A DNA stretch of 64,000 bases, taken from Sporolactobacillus laevolacticus DSM 442 (GTDB lineage Bacteria > Bacillota > Bacilli > Bacillales > Sporolactobacillaceae). Both the position numbers and the translations under genes were made by a program. The notes under the pieces were generated by a model. The model searched no databases and had not been told where the DNA came from. It saw only the letters and a program-made list of their open reading frames with translations. Location: the NCBI RefSeq assembly GCF_000497245.1, contig NZ_AWTC01000009.1, forward strand, positions 1 through 64,000, written 5' to 3'. Positions 53,063-62,762 of the stretch are shown piece by piece. The first letter of the stretch is position 1. Every line of letters starts with the position of its first letter.

Positions 53063-54277
53063 ATGGTGAGCGCAAGAGTCATTTTTCATATTGATATGAA
53101 TAGTTTTTACGCTTCTGTAGAAATCGCCAATCATCCTGAATTAAAAGGTAAGCCACTCGCTATTGCCGGGAAACCGGAGGAGCGTCACGGCATCATTGTG
53201 ACAAGCAGTTACGAGGCAAGAAAAATGGGAATCCGCACGACTATGACTGTTCAGGAAGCACGTAAACTCTGTCCTGGGCTAATTGTCAGACATCCTGATT
53301 TTTATTTGTATCGTCACACATCGGAACAGTTATTTGAAATGCTTAAGGGGTATACGCCGCTTGTTGAAAAGGCGTCGATTGACGAGGGATATCTAGATGT
53401 CAGCGCGCAGATCGACCCAACGCATCCGCTCAGTCTTGCAGAGGATATTCAAAATCGTATTGCACGTCAGCTCCATTTGCCGTGCAGTATTGGTATTGCA
53501 CCTAATAAGTTTCTAGCAAAGATGGCTTCAAATATGAAAAAGCCTATGGGTATGATTATCATTCGAAAGCGCGAGCTTCAAGAGAAGCTTTGGCCGCTTC
53601 CGATTGGGAAAATGCATGGGGTTGGTCCAAAAACGGAACAAAAGTTTCATACAGCCGGGATACTGACGATTGGTGATCTTGCTAGGCAAGATCCACATTT
53701 CATCGCCGCAAAATATGGATCAAACGGTCAAAGGCTCTATGAACTCGCAAACGGTGAAGATGCTCGTCCGGTTGATCCCGATGCTTGGGACCGCTATAAA
53801 AGCATTGGACACTCAGTGACTTTGGCCCGTGATACACGGTCCATTGATGTAATTCGCGATACATTGCACAAGCTGGCGGAAAAATTAACGCTTCAGCTAA
53901 AAAAGGAACATGTAACAAGCTATGAGCTCATGTTGACCATTCGCTATAAGAATTGGACTACAGTAACACGACACCGAACCACTGCACAACCAATACGAAA
54001 TCGGGACGAGATCGAAGGACTTGCCTTTTCTATGTTCCGTGAAAATTGGAACGGCATCGCTGTTCGATTGCTCGGTATTACGTTAGCAGCTTTTCAATCC
54101 ATCAGCGAGTCAACGAAACAGCTCGATCTCTTTACTTATCAGCAGGATGCCAAAACAGAGCGCTTAATAGGATTAATCGATGAGCTTAATAATAAATTTG
54201 GCGATCATGCCCTGAGCCCGGCAGTACGTTTGCTTGAAGATAAACGTTCCGCTCGGCAAGATGGCATGAATTCATAA
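53063..54277 (+). CDS. dinB: DNA polymerase IV (Y-family translesion polymerase)
   Basis: 404 residues. Catalytic carboxylates in HIDMNSFYASVE near 8-19 and SIDEGYLDVS near 104-113; helix-hairpin-helix MHGVGPKTEQKF near 182. The little-finger domain runs to about 350, and a sliding-clamp binding motif KQLDLF lies near 353. Lacks a 3'-5' exonuclease, as expected; bypasses DNA lesions with low fidelity. GGAAGGAT 9 nt before ATG. In B. subtilis the corresponding gene (yqjH) also lies near yqjE and rnz. Confidence 0.95.
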   Translation: MVSARVIFHIDMNSFYASVEIANHPELKGKPLAIAGKPEERHGIIVTSSYEARKMGIRTTMTVQEARKLCPGLIVRHPDFYLYRHTSEQLFEMLKGYTPLVEKASIDEGYLDVSAQIDPTHPLSLAEDIQNRIARQLHLPCSIGIAPNKFLAKMASNMKKPMGMIIIRKRELQEKLWPLPIGKMHGVGPKTEQKFHTAGILTIGDLARQDPHFIAAKYGSNGQRLYELANGEDARPVDPDAWDRYKSIGHSVTLARDTRSIDVIRDTLHKLAEKLTLQLKKEHVTSYELMLTIRYKNWTTVTRHRTTAQPIRNRDEIEGLAFSMFRENWNGIAVRLLGITLAAFQSISESTKQLDLFTYQQDAKTERLIGLIDELNNKFGDHALSPAVRLLEDKRSARQDGMNS

Positions 54278-54329
54278 TCATTGATGAGAATCAAAGAGAT
54301 AGTGTTTATGAGTAAAAAGGGTGGATAGA

Positions 54330-55265
54330 ATGAACTTTACTTTTTTAGGCACGGGGGCAGGGATGCCGGCAAAAGAAAGAAATGTCACATCACTGGCTTT
54401 GGGATTTCCAGAATACGATGGAGATCTATGGCTATTTGATTGCGGCGAGGGCACCCAACGGCAAATCCTTTATACTCCAGTGAAATTGACGAAACTGACC
54501 GTTATTTTTATCACACATTTGCATGGTGACCATCTTTTTGGCTTGCCAGGTATTCTTGGTAGCCGATCCTTCCATGGGGCGGAAAGCACTTTGCAGTTGG
54601 TGGGACCAAAAGGTTTAAAAGAGTATGTTGAAACATCTCTAAGACTATCTGGTACTCATCTGTATTATCCAATAGCCATTAATGAAATCGAAACAGAAGG
54701 CAAGGTGTACGAGAATGCGCACTTTGTTGTTACAGCCAGCGAGTTGGATCATGGCATTAAAAGCTATGGATACAGAATTACAGAAAAAGACCAGAAAGGC
54801 GAGCTCCTCGTTGATAAACTTAAAGAAATCGGAATCCCCCCTGGCCCGATCTATAAACTAATTAAGGAACAGGATCAAGTTCAGCTTCCGGACGGAACCA
54901 TGCTTGAGACAGCACCATTTATTGGTGAAAAGAGAAAAGGCCGCATCGTCACAATTTTAGGTGATACGCGGCCATGCAGTGCAGCCGAATTGCTTGCAAG
55001 GGATGCGGATATGTTGGTACATGAGGCGACTTTTCGAGGTGATTCCGAAAGGCTCGCTCATGATTATCATCACTCAACTTCGCTCCAAGCAGCAGAAACA
55101 GCTCGACAAGCCTTGGCAAAAACGCTGATTTTAGCTCATTTGAGTTCACGTTATCAGAAAAAGGAACAAACAGCCCTACTCAATGAAGCTAAAGCGGTAT
55201 TCCCACATACATATCTGGCGCATGACTTATGGGACTATCAGTTAAAGCTTCAACCAAGGTCTTAA
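54330..55265 (+). CDS. rnz: ribonuclease Z
   Basis: 311-residue tRNase Z long/short form of Bacillus type; removes 3' trailers of tRNA precursors lacking encoded CCA. Metal motif THLHGDHLFG near 61-70, LDHGIKSYGYRI exosite/flexible arm near 140-165, GDTRPC near 211, and HLSSRY near 270. ATG 54330 gives the normal start MNFTFLGTG; GTG 54321 is possible. A strong terminator follows. Confidence 0.96.
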   Translation: MNFTFLGTGAGMPAKERNVTSLALGFPEYDGDLWLFDCGEGTQRQILYTPVKLTKLTVIFITHLHGDHLFGLPGILGSRSFHGAESTLQLVGPKGLKEYVETSLRLSGTHLYYPIAINEIETEGKVYENAHFVVTASELDHGIKSYGYRITEKDQKGELLVDKLKEIGIPPGPIYKLIKEQDQVQLPDGTMLETAPFIGEKRKGRIVTILGDTRPCSAAELLARDADMLVHEATFRGDSERLAHDYHHSTSLQAAETARQALAKTLILAHLSSRYQKKEQTALLNEAKAVFPHTYLAHDLWDYQLKLQPRS

Positions 55266-55331
55266 AGAAATGGTGTGAGCAAGTATATCGATAAACGTTT
55301 CTCCATCTTAATTTACGTTTTAATTGTATGA

Positions 55332-55369
55332 CAAAAAGAGGTTCCCTTCGAAAAGGGAACCTCTTTTTT
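55332..55369. terminator. bidirectional terminator, rnz / amt
   Basis: AAAAGAGGTTCCCTT and AAGGGAACCTCTTTT almost continuous, with T tracts on both strands. Confidence 0.92.
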
Positions 55370-55400
55370 AATGTACTTTTTTAAAGCATTAAGTATTTAA

Positions 55401-56666
55401 TTATTTTCCTTCAGTTTCGCCATAGCCGTAAGCGCCATGTTCGCTGATATCAAGACCTGCTTTTTCAGCTTCAGCAGATACGCGAAGTCCGATCGTTGCT
55501 TTGATAATTGAAAGAACGATGAGAGAAGCTACTGCAACGAAAACGAACGCAGTGATAACACCAAGCGCCTGAACGCCCAACTGATGGAAGCCGCCACCGT
55601 AGAAGAGACCAGCTTTACCAACACCGGCAATAGCAACGAGTTTCGGAGCTGCAAAGAAACCAGTGGAAAGTGTACCAATCACACCTGAGATACCGTGTAC
55701 AGAGAATGCATAGATCGGATCGTCAAGGCCTTTAGCTTCAAGAGCGATTGAAGTCCAGTACGTAAACGCGCCGGCAACCGCACCGATTACGATTGCTGCC
55801 CAAGGTTCAACGAATGCACAAGATGCTGTGATGGCAACGAGTGCTGCAAGCACACCATTGCACATTGCGCCGATATCTGCAGTTTTCGAAATGATCATAG
55901 CTGCGAACAATGCGCCAAGTGCGCCGGCTGCAGCTGCGAGGTTTGTTGTCAGAGCAACATAGCCGAAGAACTGGCCGTAACCAGATGTTGCAACACCTGT
56001 AGAAACAGTACTTCCGGCGTTGAAACCGAACCAGCCGATCCAAAGAATAAAGGTACCGAGGAATACGAATGGAATGTTGTGAGCCGCAAAAGTTTTTGCT
56101 TTACCGTCAACGAACTTGCCGATTCTAGGTCCGAGGAGCAGGGTGGCGATCAATGCTGCAGTTGCACCTTGAAGGTGTACGACAGTTGATCCAGCGAAGT
56201 CCTGCATTCCAAGTTTAAACAGCCAACCACCAGAATTCCATACCCAGTGTCCAACAACAGGATAAATAATAGCGACGAATACAGTACCGAAAATGAAATA
56301 AACAGCGAGTTTGGCACGTTCTGCAAAACCGCCCCATGCGATGGCTAACGATACAGCGGCAAAAGCGAGTTGGAAAAGGAAGAAGATCGAATCATAACCA
56401 GCAGGAATGCCGCTCAAGAAAAATTTAGAATAACCAATGAATCCATTACCATCGCCAAACGCTACTCCATAACCAACTGCCCAAAAAACAATTGAAGAAA
56501 TAGCAAGCGTAATAATTTGTTTCCCGGTAATATGTCCTGCGTTCTTGCTTTGCAGTGATCCGGCTTCGAGGAAGGCGAATCCGGCTTGCATGAGGAGTAC
56601 TAAGATTGCTGCAACCAATACCCATAATGAGTTCAAACTTAATGTTATTGCATCTGTTGCTTTCAT
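55401..56666 (-). CDS. amt: ammonium transporter (Amt/NrgA)
   Basis: 421 residues with 11 membrane helices. Amt signature GWFGFNAGS near 210, pore His residues in the VHLQGATAAL (near 165) and FSVHGISGVIG (near 318) segments, LMQAGFAFLEAGSLQSKN near 25. No glnK/nrgB (PII) gene follows, unlike most amt loci; a terminator stands in its place. Regulation is likely by nitrogen status: a GlnR/TnrA-type box lies upstream (56713-56729). Confidence 0.96.
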   Translation of the reverse strand: MKATDAITLSLNSLWVLVAAILVLLMQAGFAFLEAGSLQSKNAGHITGKQIITLAISSIVFWAVGYGVAFGDGNGFIGYSKFFLSGIPAGYDSIFFLFQLAFAAVSLAIAWGGFAERAKLAVYFIFGTVFVAIIYPVVGHWVWNSGGWLFKLGMQDFAGSTVVHLQGATAALIATLLLGPRIGKFVDGKAKTFAAHNIPFVFLGTFILWIGWFGFNAGSTVSTGVATSGYGQFFGYVALTTNLAAAAGALGALFAAMIISKTADIGAMCNGVLAALVAITASCAFVEPWAAIVIGAVAGAFTYWTSIALEAKGLDDPIYAFSVHGISGVIGTLSTGFFAAPKLVAIAGVGKAGLFYGGGFHQLGVQALGVITAFVFVAVASLIVLSIIKATIGLRVSAEAEKAGLDISEHGAYGYGETEGK

Positions 56667-56712
56667 TAAATTGATGCCCCCTTTTTTATGATGAAGTAAT
56701 TATAACATATCA

Positions 56713-56729
56713 TGTCAGTAAAAGTTACA
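56713..56729 (-). promoter_or_regulatory. GlnR/TnrA-type box upstream of amt
   Basis: TGTCA-GTAAAAG-TTACA fits TGTNA-N7-TNACA exactly. A TATAAT -10 (56704-56699, minus strand) lies just downstream, so the box covers the -35 region, better suited to repression or an atypical activation. A partial second dyad, TGTAA...TTACA, occurs near 56760-56774. Confidence 0.6.
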
Positions 56730-57026
56730 ACTAAATATTAAAAATATTCTTTTATTTGTGTAAGCCTTTACATCTGCAACAAATTATTCAAATTTAGAGT
56801 TCCTTTGATTCTGGACGATATGACTACTATTCGATTTGATCCGACATGAATCGTGTCCACTCGCGAAAATAAAGATGAAACTACAGGATGCAAGGGGCAA
56901 AATACACAGGTAGGCTAGATTGGCGTCCGATCTATGACAACAAGTGATGTTCACGAAAACGGATTTTCACTATAATAAATAGGTAGTGTATGAATGATGA
57001 TCTGACATAGAAGGTGCTGCGAATTG

Positions 57027-57809
57027 ATGATTAAAGATAAAATCGTTGTTATTACTGGAGCGTCAAGCGGGCTTGGCAGCGAACTTGGAAGGCAGTATGC
57101 CCAAAAAGGGGCAACAGTTGTCTTGCTCGCACGGAATAAAGAAAAACTTGATGAACTTGAGCGTCAAATTCTCATTGAAGGAGGCAGCGCATGGAGTACT
57201 GTACTCGACATTACTCATCCAGAAGCTGTCGACTCAGTATTTCGAGAGATTCAGAAACGGTTTGAAAAGATCGACATTCTAATAAATTGTGCGGGATTAG
57301 GAAACTTTCAATTATTTAATGAGATGAAATTTGATAGCATGAAGCGTATGTTTGCAGTAAACGTCATGGGGTTAATCGCGTGCACGCGTGCCGCTTTGCC
57401 GTTAATGCTCCAAAGCAAACAGGGGCATCTGGTCAATATTGCTTCAATTGCTGGGAAAATTACGACACCGAAGTCTGTGGTCTATGGTGCGACGAAACAT
57501 GCGGTCATTGGATTTTCAGATGGTCTGAGGATGGAGCTTGAACATGAAGGAATTCGAGTAACAGTTGTGAATCCTGGTCCGATCCGCACACCTTTTCTAA
57601 AATTTGCTGATCCTTCCGGCAACTACGCGAAGAAAGCTGGGCGCTATATGCTTGATCCCCGCAGCGTCGCTGAAAAAATTCTAAAAGCGGTTGAACAAAA
57701 TAAGCGGGAAATCAACCTTCCACGGTATATGGGGATTGGCGCAAAGTTATATCAGATCTTCCCAGACCTCTTTGAAAAAGTGTTTGGCACCTTTCTCAAA
57801 ATGAAATAA
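57027..57809 (+). CDS. yqjQ: short-chain dehydrogenase/reductase, YqjQ-like
   Basis: 260 residues of classical SDR fold. NAD(P) motif GASSGLG near 12-18, NCAGLGN near 88, catalytic Ser in NIASIAGK near 142, catalytic Tyr/Lys in YGATKHAVIG near 155-164, and NPGPIRTPF near 187. Overall pattern and length agree with B. subtilis YqjQ, adjacent to rnz there too. Substrate unknown. ATG 57027 is preferred with AAGGTG upstream; TTG 57024 is adjacent. Confidence 0.88.
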   Translation: MIKDKIVVITGASSGLGSELGRQYAQKGATVVLLARNKEKLDELERQILIEGGSAWSTVLDITHPEAVDSVFREIQKRFEKIDILINCAGLGNFQLFNEMKFDSMKRMFAVNVMGLIACTRAALPLMLQSKQGHLVNIASIAGKITTPKSVVYGATKHAVIGFSDGLRMELEHEGIRVTVVNPGPIRTPFLKFADPSGNYAKKAGRYMLDPRSVAEKILKAVEQNKREINLPRYMGIGAKLYQIFPDLFEKVFGTFLKMK

Positions 57810-57834
57810 TTACGTGAATGAACATATATTTATT

Positions 57835-57886
57835 TTGCATATGAAGAGCAAATAAGTTATTATTAATTCGTAAGAAACCGCTTACA
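57835..57886 (+). promoter_or_regulatory. aco promoter with cre-like site
   Basis: TTGCAT (57835-57840), 17-bp spacer, TATTAT (57858-57863), a sigma-A promoter. AGAAACCGCTTACA (57873-57886) matches the catabolite-responsive element TGAAANCGNTTNCA at all but the first base and covers the expected start. CcpA would repress aco during growth on sugars. No sigma-54 -12/-24 promoter is seen, in contrast to B. subtilis acoABCL. Confidence 0.65.
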
Positions 57887-57934
57887 AGAATGGTTTTTCC
57901 TTTTTGCGTGCGGTAAATGACGGGAGGAGTCAGA

Positions 57935-58930
57935 ATGCAAACAGAAACACAAGCATCCGCTAAAGACATGACCGTTGAGAAAGCAAAATGGATTTATACG
58001 AAAATGCAAGAGATTCGTCAGTTTGAAACTGCTGTACATGAAATCTTTGCTAAAGGAGAGATTCCTGGATTCGTTCATCTTTATGCAGGTGAGGAAGCAG
58101 TCGCTGTTGGCGTGTGTGCACATTTAACAGATAAGGACAGTATTACCAGCACACACCGCGGGCATGGGCACTGCATTGCGAAAGGTTGCGATCTTAATGG
58201 GATGATGGCAGAAATTTATGGCCGTGCGACCGGACTTTGCAAAGGAAAAGGCGGTTCGATGCATATTGCTGATGTATCTAAAGGAATGCTCGGTGCGAAC
58301 GGAATTGTCGGTGCCGGACTTCCTCTAGCGATAGGTGCTGGTCTAACTGCGAAAGTAAAAAAGACAAATGATGTAGCTGTCTGTTTTTTCGGTGATGGCG
58401 CAAGCAACCACGGTACATTCCATGAAGCTGTAAACATGGCTGCGATCTGGAAACTGCCGGTTATTTTTGTGTGTGAAAATAATGGATTCGGCGAAGCTTC
58501 AACTTTTGATTATGCGGCAGCTGCTGATCGCATCTCAGACTTTGCCAAAGTATATAAAATTGCCGGTAAAACAGTGGACGGGAAAGACTTGCCATCCGTT
58601 TATGAAGCGGCGGGAAAAGCGGTAGAACGTGCAAGAAAAGGTGAAGGGCCTACAATTCTAGAGTGTCTGACTTATCGTGACTTTGGACATTTTGAAGGTG
58701 ATACTCAGTCATATAAAAATAAAGAAGTTCAGCAAAAAGCGGTCACGGAAGATGACGCCATTCTCCGATTCCAGAACTATATGAAAAAGCATAAAATTTT
58801 GTCGGAAGAAGACATTCATGATATTGACAAGCAAGTGAAGGCTGCTGTCGAAGAAGCGATTCGATTTAGTGAGGAGAGCCCATTCCCTGATGAAAACGAA
58901 GTGACGACTGACGTTTATGTTTCCTATTAA
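57935..58930 (+). CDS. acoA: acetoin dehydrogenase E1 alpha (TPP-dependent)
   Basis: 331 residues. RHGHC-type motif STHRGHGHCIAKG near 74-86, KGGSMHI near 105, and the ThDP site GDGASNHGTFHEAVNMAAIWKLPVIFVCENNGFG near 156-188 with the acetoin-type EASTFDYAAA just after. It starts at ATG 57935 with GGAGGA 6 nt upstream. Splits acetoin to acetaldehyde and acetyl-CoA with AcoB and AcoC. First of acoABC. Confidence 0.93.
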   Translation: MQTETQASAKDMTVEKAKWIYTKMQEIRQFETAVHEIFAKGEIPGFVHLYAGEEAVAVGVCAHLTDKDSITSTHRGHGHCIAKGCDLNGMMAEIYGRATGLCKGKGGSMHIADVSKGMLGANGIVGAGLPLAIGAGLTAKVKKTNDVAVCFFGDGASNHGTFHEAVNMAAIWKLPVIFVCENNGFGEASTFDYAAAADRISDFAKVYKIAGKTVDGKDLPSVYEAAGKAVERARKGEGPTILECLTYRDFGHFEGDTQSYKNKEVQQKAVTEDDAILRFQNYMKKHKILSEEDIHDIDKQVKAAVEEAIRFSEESPFPDENEVTTDVYVSY

Positions 58931-58960
58931 TTTGATCGGATAAATCTGGAGGTGCTCGCA

Positions 58961-59995
58961 ATGGCAGTCAAAATGAGTTATTCAGAAGCGATAAACGATG
59001 CAATTCGTCAAGCAATGCGCAAAGATGAAAACGTTATCTTGATTGGCGAGGACGTTGCAGGTGGCGCTGAAGTCGATCATCTGCAGGATCAAGGCGCGTG
59101 GGGCGGCGTTTTTGGTGTTACGAAAGGAATCGTTGAAGAATTCGGGCGTGATCGAGTGATTGATACACCGATCGCTGAATCCGGTTATATGGGTGCTGCT
59201 GTTTCAGCTGCAGCAACCGGTCTTCGACCAATATCTGAACTGATGTTCAATGATTTTATAGGAAGCTGCCTTGATGAAGTCATGAATCAAGCTGCCAAAT
59301 TCCATTATATGTTCGGTGGAAAAGCAAAGGTACCGCTGACAATAAGGACAATTGACGGGGCAGGATTTAATGCTGCGGCTCAGCACTCACAGAGTTTGTA
59401 CGCGCTGTTCACACATATACCGGGACTTAAGGTTGTTGTTCCGACAAATCCATACGACATGAAAGGTCTGCTGCTAAACGCCATCTTTGATGATGATCCT
59501 GTCATTGTATTTGAAGATAAAACGCTCTATGGAATGAAAGGTGAAGTCGGCGAAGGCTTTTACACGATTCCGTTTGGAAAAGCAGAAATTAAACGTGCAG
59601 GCAAGGATCTGACAATTGTCGGGATTGGAAAACAAGTGCACACGGCAATGAAAGCTGCCGATCAATTGGCAAAAAAAGGATTTGAAACTGAGGTCATTGA
59701 TCCGAGAACATTGTCTCCGCTAGATGAAGACACGATCATAAATTCGGTGAAAAAGACCGGCCGTCTGATTATCGTTGATGAAGCGTATCCGCGATGCAGT
59801 GCTGCCACGGACATCGCAGCAATTGTAGGCGACAAAGCTTTTGATTATTTGGATGCACCGATCAAAAGAGTTACCGCTCCACATGCACCGGTCCCTTTTT
59901 CTCCGCCACTTGAAAAGTTGTATATGCCAACACCTCAGAAAATCATTGATGCCTTCAGTGTTATGGTCGGAGACAAGGTGTTTTCTGCAGTTTAA
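58961..59995 (+). CDS. acoB: acetoin dehydrogenase E1 beta
   Basis: 344 residues. IGEDVAGGAEVDHLQDQGAWGGVFGVTKG near 28-56, a longer insertion than in pyruvate E1 beta and typical of acetoin E1 beta. DTPIAESGYMGAAVSAAATGLRPISE near 68-92, AAAQHSQSLYALFTHIPGLKVVVPT near 134-157. GGAGG 8 nt before ATG. 30 nt after acoA. Confidence 0.94.
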   Translation: MAVKMSYSEAINDAIRQAMRKDENVILIGEDVAGGAEVDHLQDQGAWGGVFGVTKGIVEEFGRDRVIDTPIAESGYMGAAVSAAATGLRPISELMFNDFIGSCLDEVMNQAAKFHYMFGGKAKVPLTIRTIDGAGFNAAAQHSQSLYALFTHIPGLKVVVPTNPYDMKGLLLNAIFDDDPVIVFEDKTLYGMKGEVGEGFYTIPFGKAEIKRAGKDLTIVGIGKQVHTAMKAADQLAKKGFETEVIDPRTLSPLDEDTIINSVKKTGRLIIVDEAYPRCSAATDIAAIVGDKAFDYLDAPIKRVTAPHAPVPFSPPLEKLYMPTPQKIIDAFSVMVGDKVFSAV

Positions 59996-60079
59996 TTCAG
60001 CGGCTCTATGAATGCATATGATGCCGCATAAGTGCTAATAGGCATCTTTTTGATTTTATCCGAAAGGAGCGAAAAGAAA

Positions 60080-61318
60080 ATGGCGGTAGAAATCATTATG
60101 CCAAAAATGGGCATGGGCATGGAAGAGGGAACAGTAGTTGAATGGCTGAAACAAAAAGGCGATTCTGTAAAAAAAGGTGAATCAGTCGTTTCCATCAGTT
60201 CTGATAAAATCGAAAAAGAGCTCGAGGCTCCAGAAGAGGGCGTTTTGATCGATATTGAAGCAGAAGTTGATGATGTCGTGCCGATTGGCCAACCCCTAGG
60301 ATATATCGGTATACCTGGAGAAAGTGTAGGCGAAAGTACCGGCCCAGCTCCATCTGTCGCGCCAATTAAGGAAGAACTTTCGGCCGAACCTGTTGCTCAA
60401 CAAGCGGATGAACCAGTGATTGGCGAAGAACCTAGACTTCGTGTATCCCCGGCTGCAAGAAAACTGGCTAAAACAATGAACGTAGATCTGTCAACGGTGA
60501 CTGGTTCCGGACCTATGGGCAGAATTACGAAAGTAGATGTCGCAGAAGCTGCTCAGGCGCAGCCAGCTGTTCAAACAGAAACTGTGCCACAGACTGAACC
60601 GGCTCCGGTAGCTCCCGTTCAGTTTCCAGATGGGAAGGCGAAAAAGGTTACCGGGATGCGAAAAGTCATTTCGGAGCGAATGTTCAGTAGTCTTCAGCAA
60701 ACCGCACAACTCACGTTGCAGGCGACTGCGGATGTTACAGAGTTGCTCGCTTTCCAAAAGAAAGCCAGAGAAGCTTATCAAATTAATGACGAAGTACGTC
60801 TGACAATTACTGATTTTATTGCAAAGGCAGCAATTAACGCTTTGCTCAGCCATAAGGGAATGAACAGTCATTATCAAGGAGACATGATTACAACATTTGA
60901 TGCTGTTCATCTTGGCGTGGCAGTAGCGCTTGATGAAGGTCTCGTCGTTCCGGTTGTTCAAGACGCGGACAAAAAATCATTAAGCGCGATTTCGAGAGAA
61001 ATTCGAAAGGCGAGCAAATCAGCACGTGGCTCTGAATTGAACCAGCTCCAGCTGAGTGGATCAACCTTTACCATAACTTCTCTAGGAACTTACGGCATTG
61101 GCTTCTTCACCCCAGTGCTTAATCCTCCGGAAGTCGGTATTCTGGGTGTGGGAACCATCAGCGAGCAGCCGGTTTATTTTGGTGATGAGCTGAAAAAGCG
61201 GAGCGTGCTTCCACTCAGCCTGACCTTTGATCATCGAGCGGTTGATGGCGCGCCGGCAGCTGCATTCCTTGCAGAGGTTAAAGCGAATCTTGAAGCACCT
61301 TTCAAGCTAGTCTTATAA
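60080..61318 (+). CDS. acoC: acetoin dehydrogenase E2 (dihydrolipoamide acetyltransferase)
   Basis: 412 residues. Lipoyl domain with Lys in SSDKIEKELEAPEEG near 43-57, a Pro/Ala/Glu-rich linker, an E3-binding domain (SPAARKLAKTMNVDLSTVTGSG near 127-148), and a second Ala/Pro linker. The catalytic domain ends with TFDHRAVDGAPAAAFL near 385-400. Lipoyl and active-site segments resemble B. subtilis AcoC. No acoL (E3) follows; the shared candidate in the window is lpdV at 35170. AAAGGAG precedes ATG. Confidence 0.93.
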   Translation: MAVEIIMPKMGMGMEEGTVVEWLKQKGDSVKKGESVVSISSDKIEKELEAPEEGVLIDIEAEVDDVVPIGQPLGYIGIPGESVGESTGPAPSVAPIKEELSAEPVAQQADEPVIGEEPRLRVSPAARKLAKTMNVDLSTVTGSGPMGRITKVDVAEAAQAQPAVQTETVPQTEPAPVAPVQFPDGKAKKVTGMRKVISERMFSSLQQTAQLTLQATADVTELLAFQKKAREAYQINDEVRLTITDFIAKAAINALLSHKGMNSHYQGDMITTFDAVHLGVAVALDEGLVVPVVQDADKKSLSAISREIRKASKSARGSELNQLQLSGSTFTITSLGTYGIGFFTPVLNPPEVGILGVGTISEQPVYFGDELKKRSVLPLSLTFDHRAVDGAPAAAFLAEVKANLEAPFKLVL

Positions 61319-61524
61319 GCAGTATTAAACAATTCAAATAAATAGAATAAGGTTTTAGTTAACAGTTCTGTCCGTTAAAGATGGAACTGTTTTCTATTAT
61401 CCTAGAATTATTGAATGGTCTAAAAGTAGATCAAGAGTTGGATTAATGAATGGAAAATAGGGTACAATGTGAGGAGTAGTTGTCAATCTCCACAATCGGT
61501 TCTTTGAAGGATAGGGGAAGTGTT

Positions 61525-62601
61525 ATGCCACAGTCCAAATATTTTCGCTTCGCAGTTTGGGTATTGCTTATTCTAGTAATATTAATGGTAGGTTCTAAGC
61601 TAACATTCATATTAAGACCGATCGGAGTGCTCTTTACCTCACTTGCTGCTCCTTTGATCATTTCAGGCTTGATTTATTATTTACTTAGACCTCTGGTCAG
61701 GGGGTTGATACGCCTGAAGATTCCCAAGGTTCTTGCTATCGTAATCATTTACTTAATTGTGATCGGTCTGATTACCTTGCTCATTGTTTCATTCGGACCT
61801 TTATTGTACAATCAATTCTTGTCATTAATTACGAGTATGCCGGGATTGGTACAACAGCTCGGTGATCAATTGGTTAATTTCCAACAGAGTGAACTATTTT
61901 CGAAAATGCATTTAAATGAAATTCAATACTTGGATCTTGCTAATCGATTCTCCAAATCGTTGTCTACCATGGCGACAACACTAGGTAACAATGTGTTGTT
62001 CATTATCCAGTCAGTGACCGGTACGGTGCTCATTGTCGCAACGGTTCCTTTTATTCTCTTTTACTTCTTAAAAGATGGGGATCGAATGTCGCGGGGCATG
62101 ATGAAATTCATACCCGATGAACATCGCGAAAAAGCGCAAGCGATCCTGAAAGATATGGACCAGACACTCAGTGGCTACATCCAAGGGCAAATGATCGTAC
62201 TGCTTTTTGATTTCATTTTCATCTATATTTGGTATTTAATTATTGGACTTAAATATTCTCTAGTCCTTGCTCTCGTTATTCTGTTCACGAATGTTATTCC
62301 ATTCATCGGCTCATTTATCGCAACAATTCCGGCAGTCATCGTGGCTTTTATTCAATCGCCGATTCTGGCGGTTTATGTCATCGTCGGTGTCACTGTTGTG
62401 CAGCAAATTGAAGGAAATGTGATTTCACCGCTTGTGATGGGAAGAAAACTTGATATTCATCCGCTGACAATTATCTGCCTGCTGCTTGTTGCAGGCAATT
62501 TAGCTGGGATTATCGGAATGCTGCTGGCTATCCCGGTGTATGCCGTCTGCAAAGTGATTGTCACCCGTGTCTATCAACTGATTCAGCTGCGAAAACAGTA
62601 A
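61525..62601 (+). CDS. AI-2E family transporter
   Basis: 358 residues with about eight membrane helices and a cytoplasmic segment (about 90-150). Family signatures are APLIISGLIYYLLRPLV near 45-62, FILFYFLKDGDRM near 175-190, IYIWYLIIGLKYSLVLAL near 237-255, IPFIGSFIATIPAVIVAF near 263-280 and QIEGNVISPLVMGR near 294-307. Functions in the family vary (autoinducer export, Na+/H+ antiport); the role here is not known. AGGGGAAG precedes ATG 61525. Confidence 0.9.
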   Translation: MPQSKYFRFAVWVLLILVILMVGSKLTFILRPIGVLFTSLAAPLIISGLIYYLLRPLVRGLIRLKIPKVLAIVIIYLIVIGLITLLIVSFGPLLYNQFLSLITSMPGLVQQLGDQLVNFQQSELFSKMHLNEIQYLDLANRFSKSLSTMATTLGNNVLFIIQSVTGTVLIVATVPFILFYFLKDGDRMSRGMMKFIPDEHREKAQAILKDMDQTLSGYIQGQMIVLLFDFIFIYIWYLIIGLKYSLVLALVILFTNVIPFIGSFIATIPAVIVAFIQSPILAVYVIVGVTVVQQIEGNVISPLVMGRKLDIHPLTIICLLLVAGNLAGIIGMLLAIPVYAVCKVIVTRVYQLIQLRKQ

Positions 62602-62648
62602 GTGGCATTTTTTCAGACAGTAAAGTGTGTCTAATTCATTCCAAATGA

Positions 62649-62692
62649 GAAACAGCTTCTCTCGAAAATGTTGAGGGAAGCTGTTTTTTTTA
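62649..62692 (+). terminator. intrinsic terminator after the AI-2E transporter gene
   Basis: AACAGCTTCTCTC pairs with GAGGGAAGCTGTT (loop of about ten), followed by eight T. Confidence 0.9.
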
Positions 62693-62762
62693 GCAATTTT
62701 TAAGAATTGGGATGTAATCTCAAACACAGGAATAAAAAACTTCAATCTTAGAGGGGATTCAA

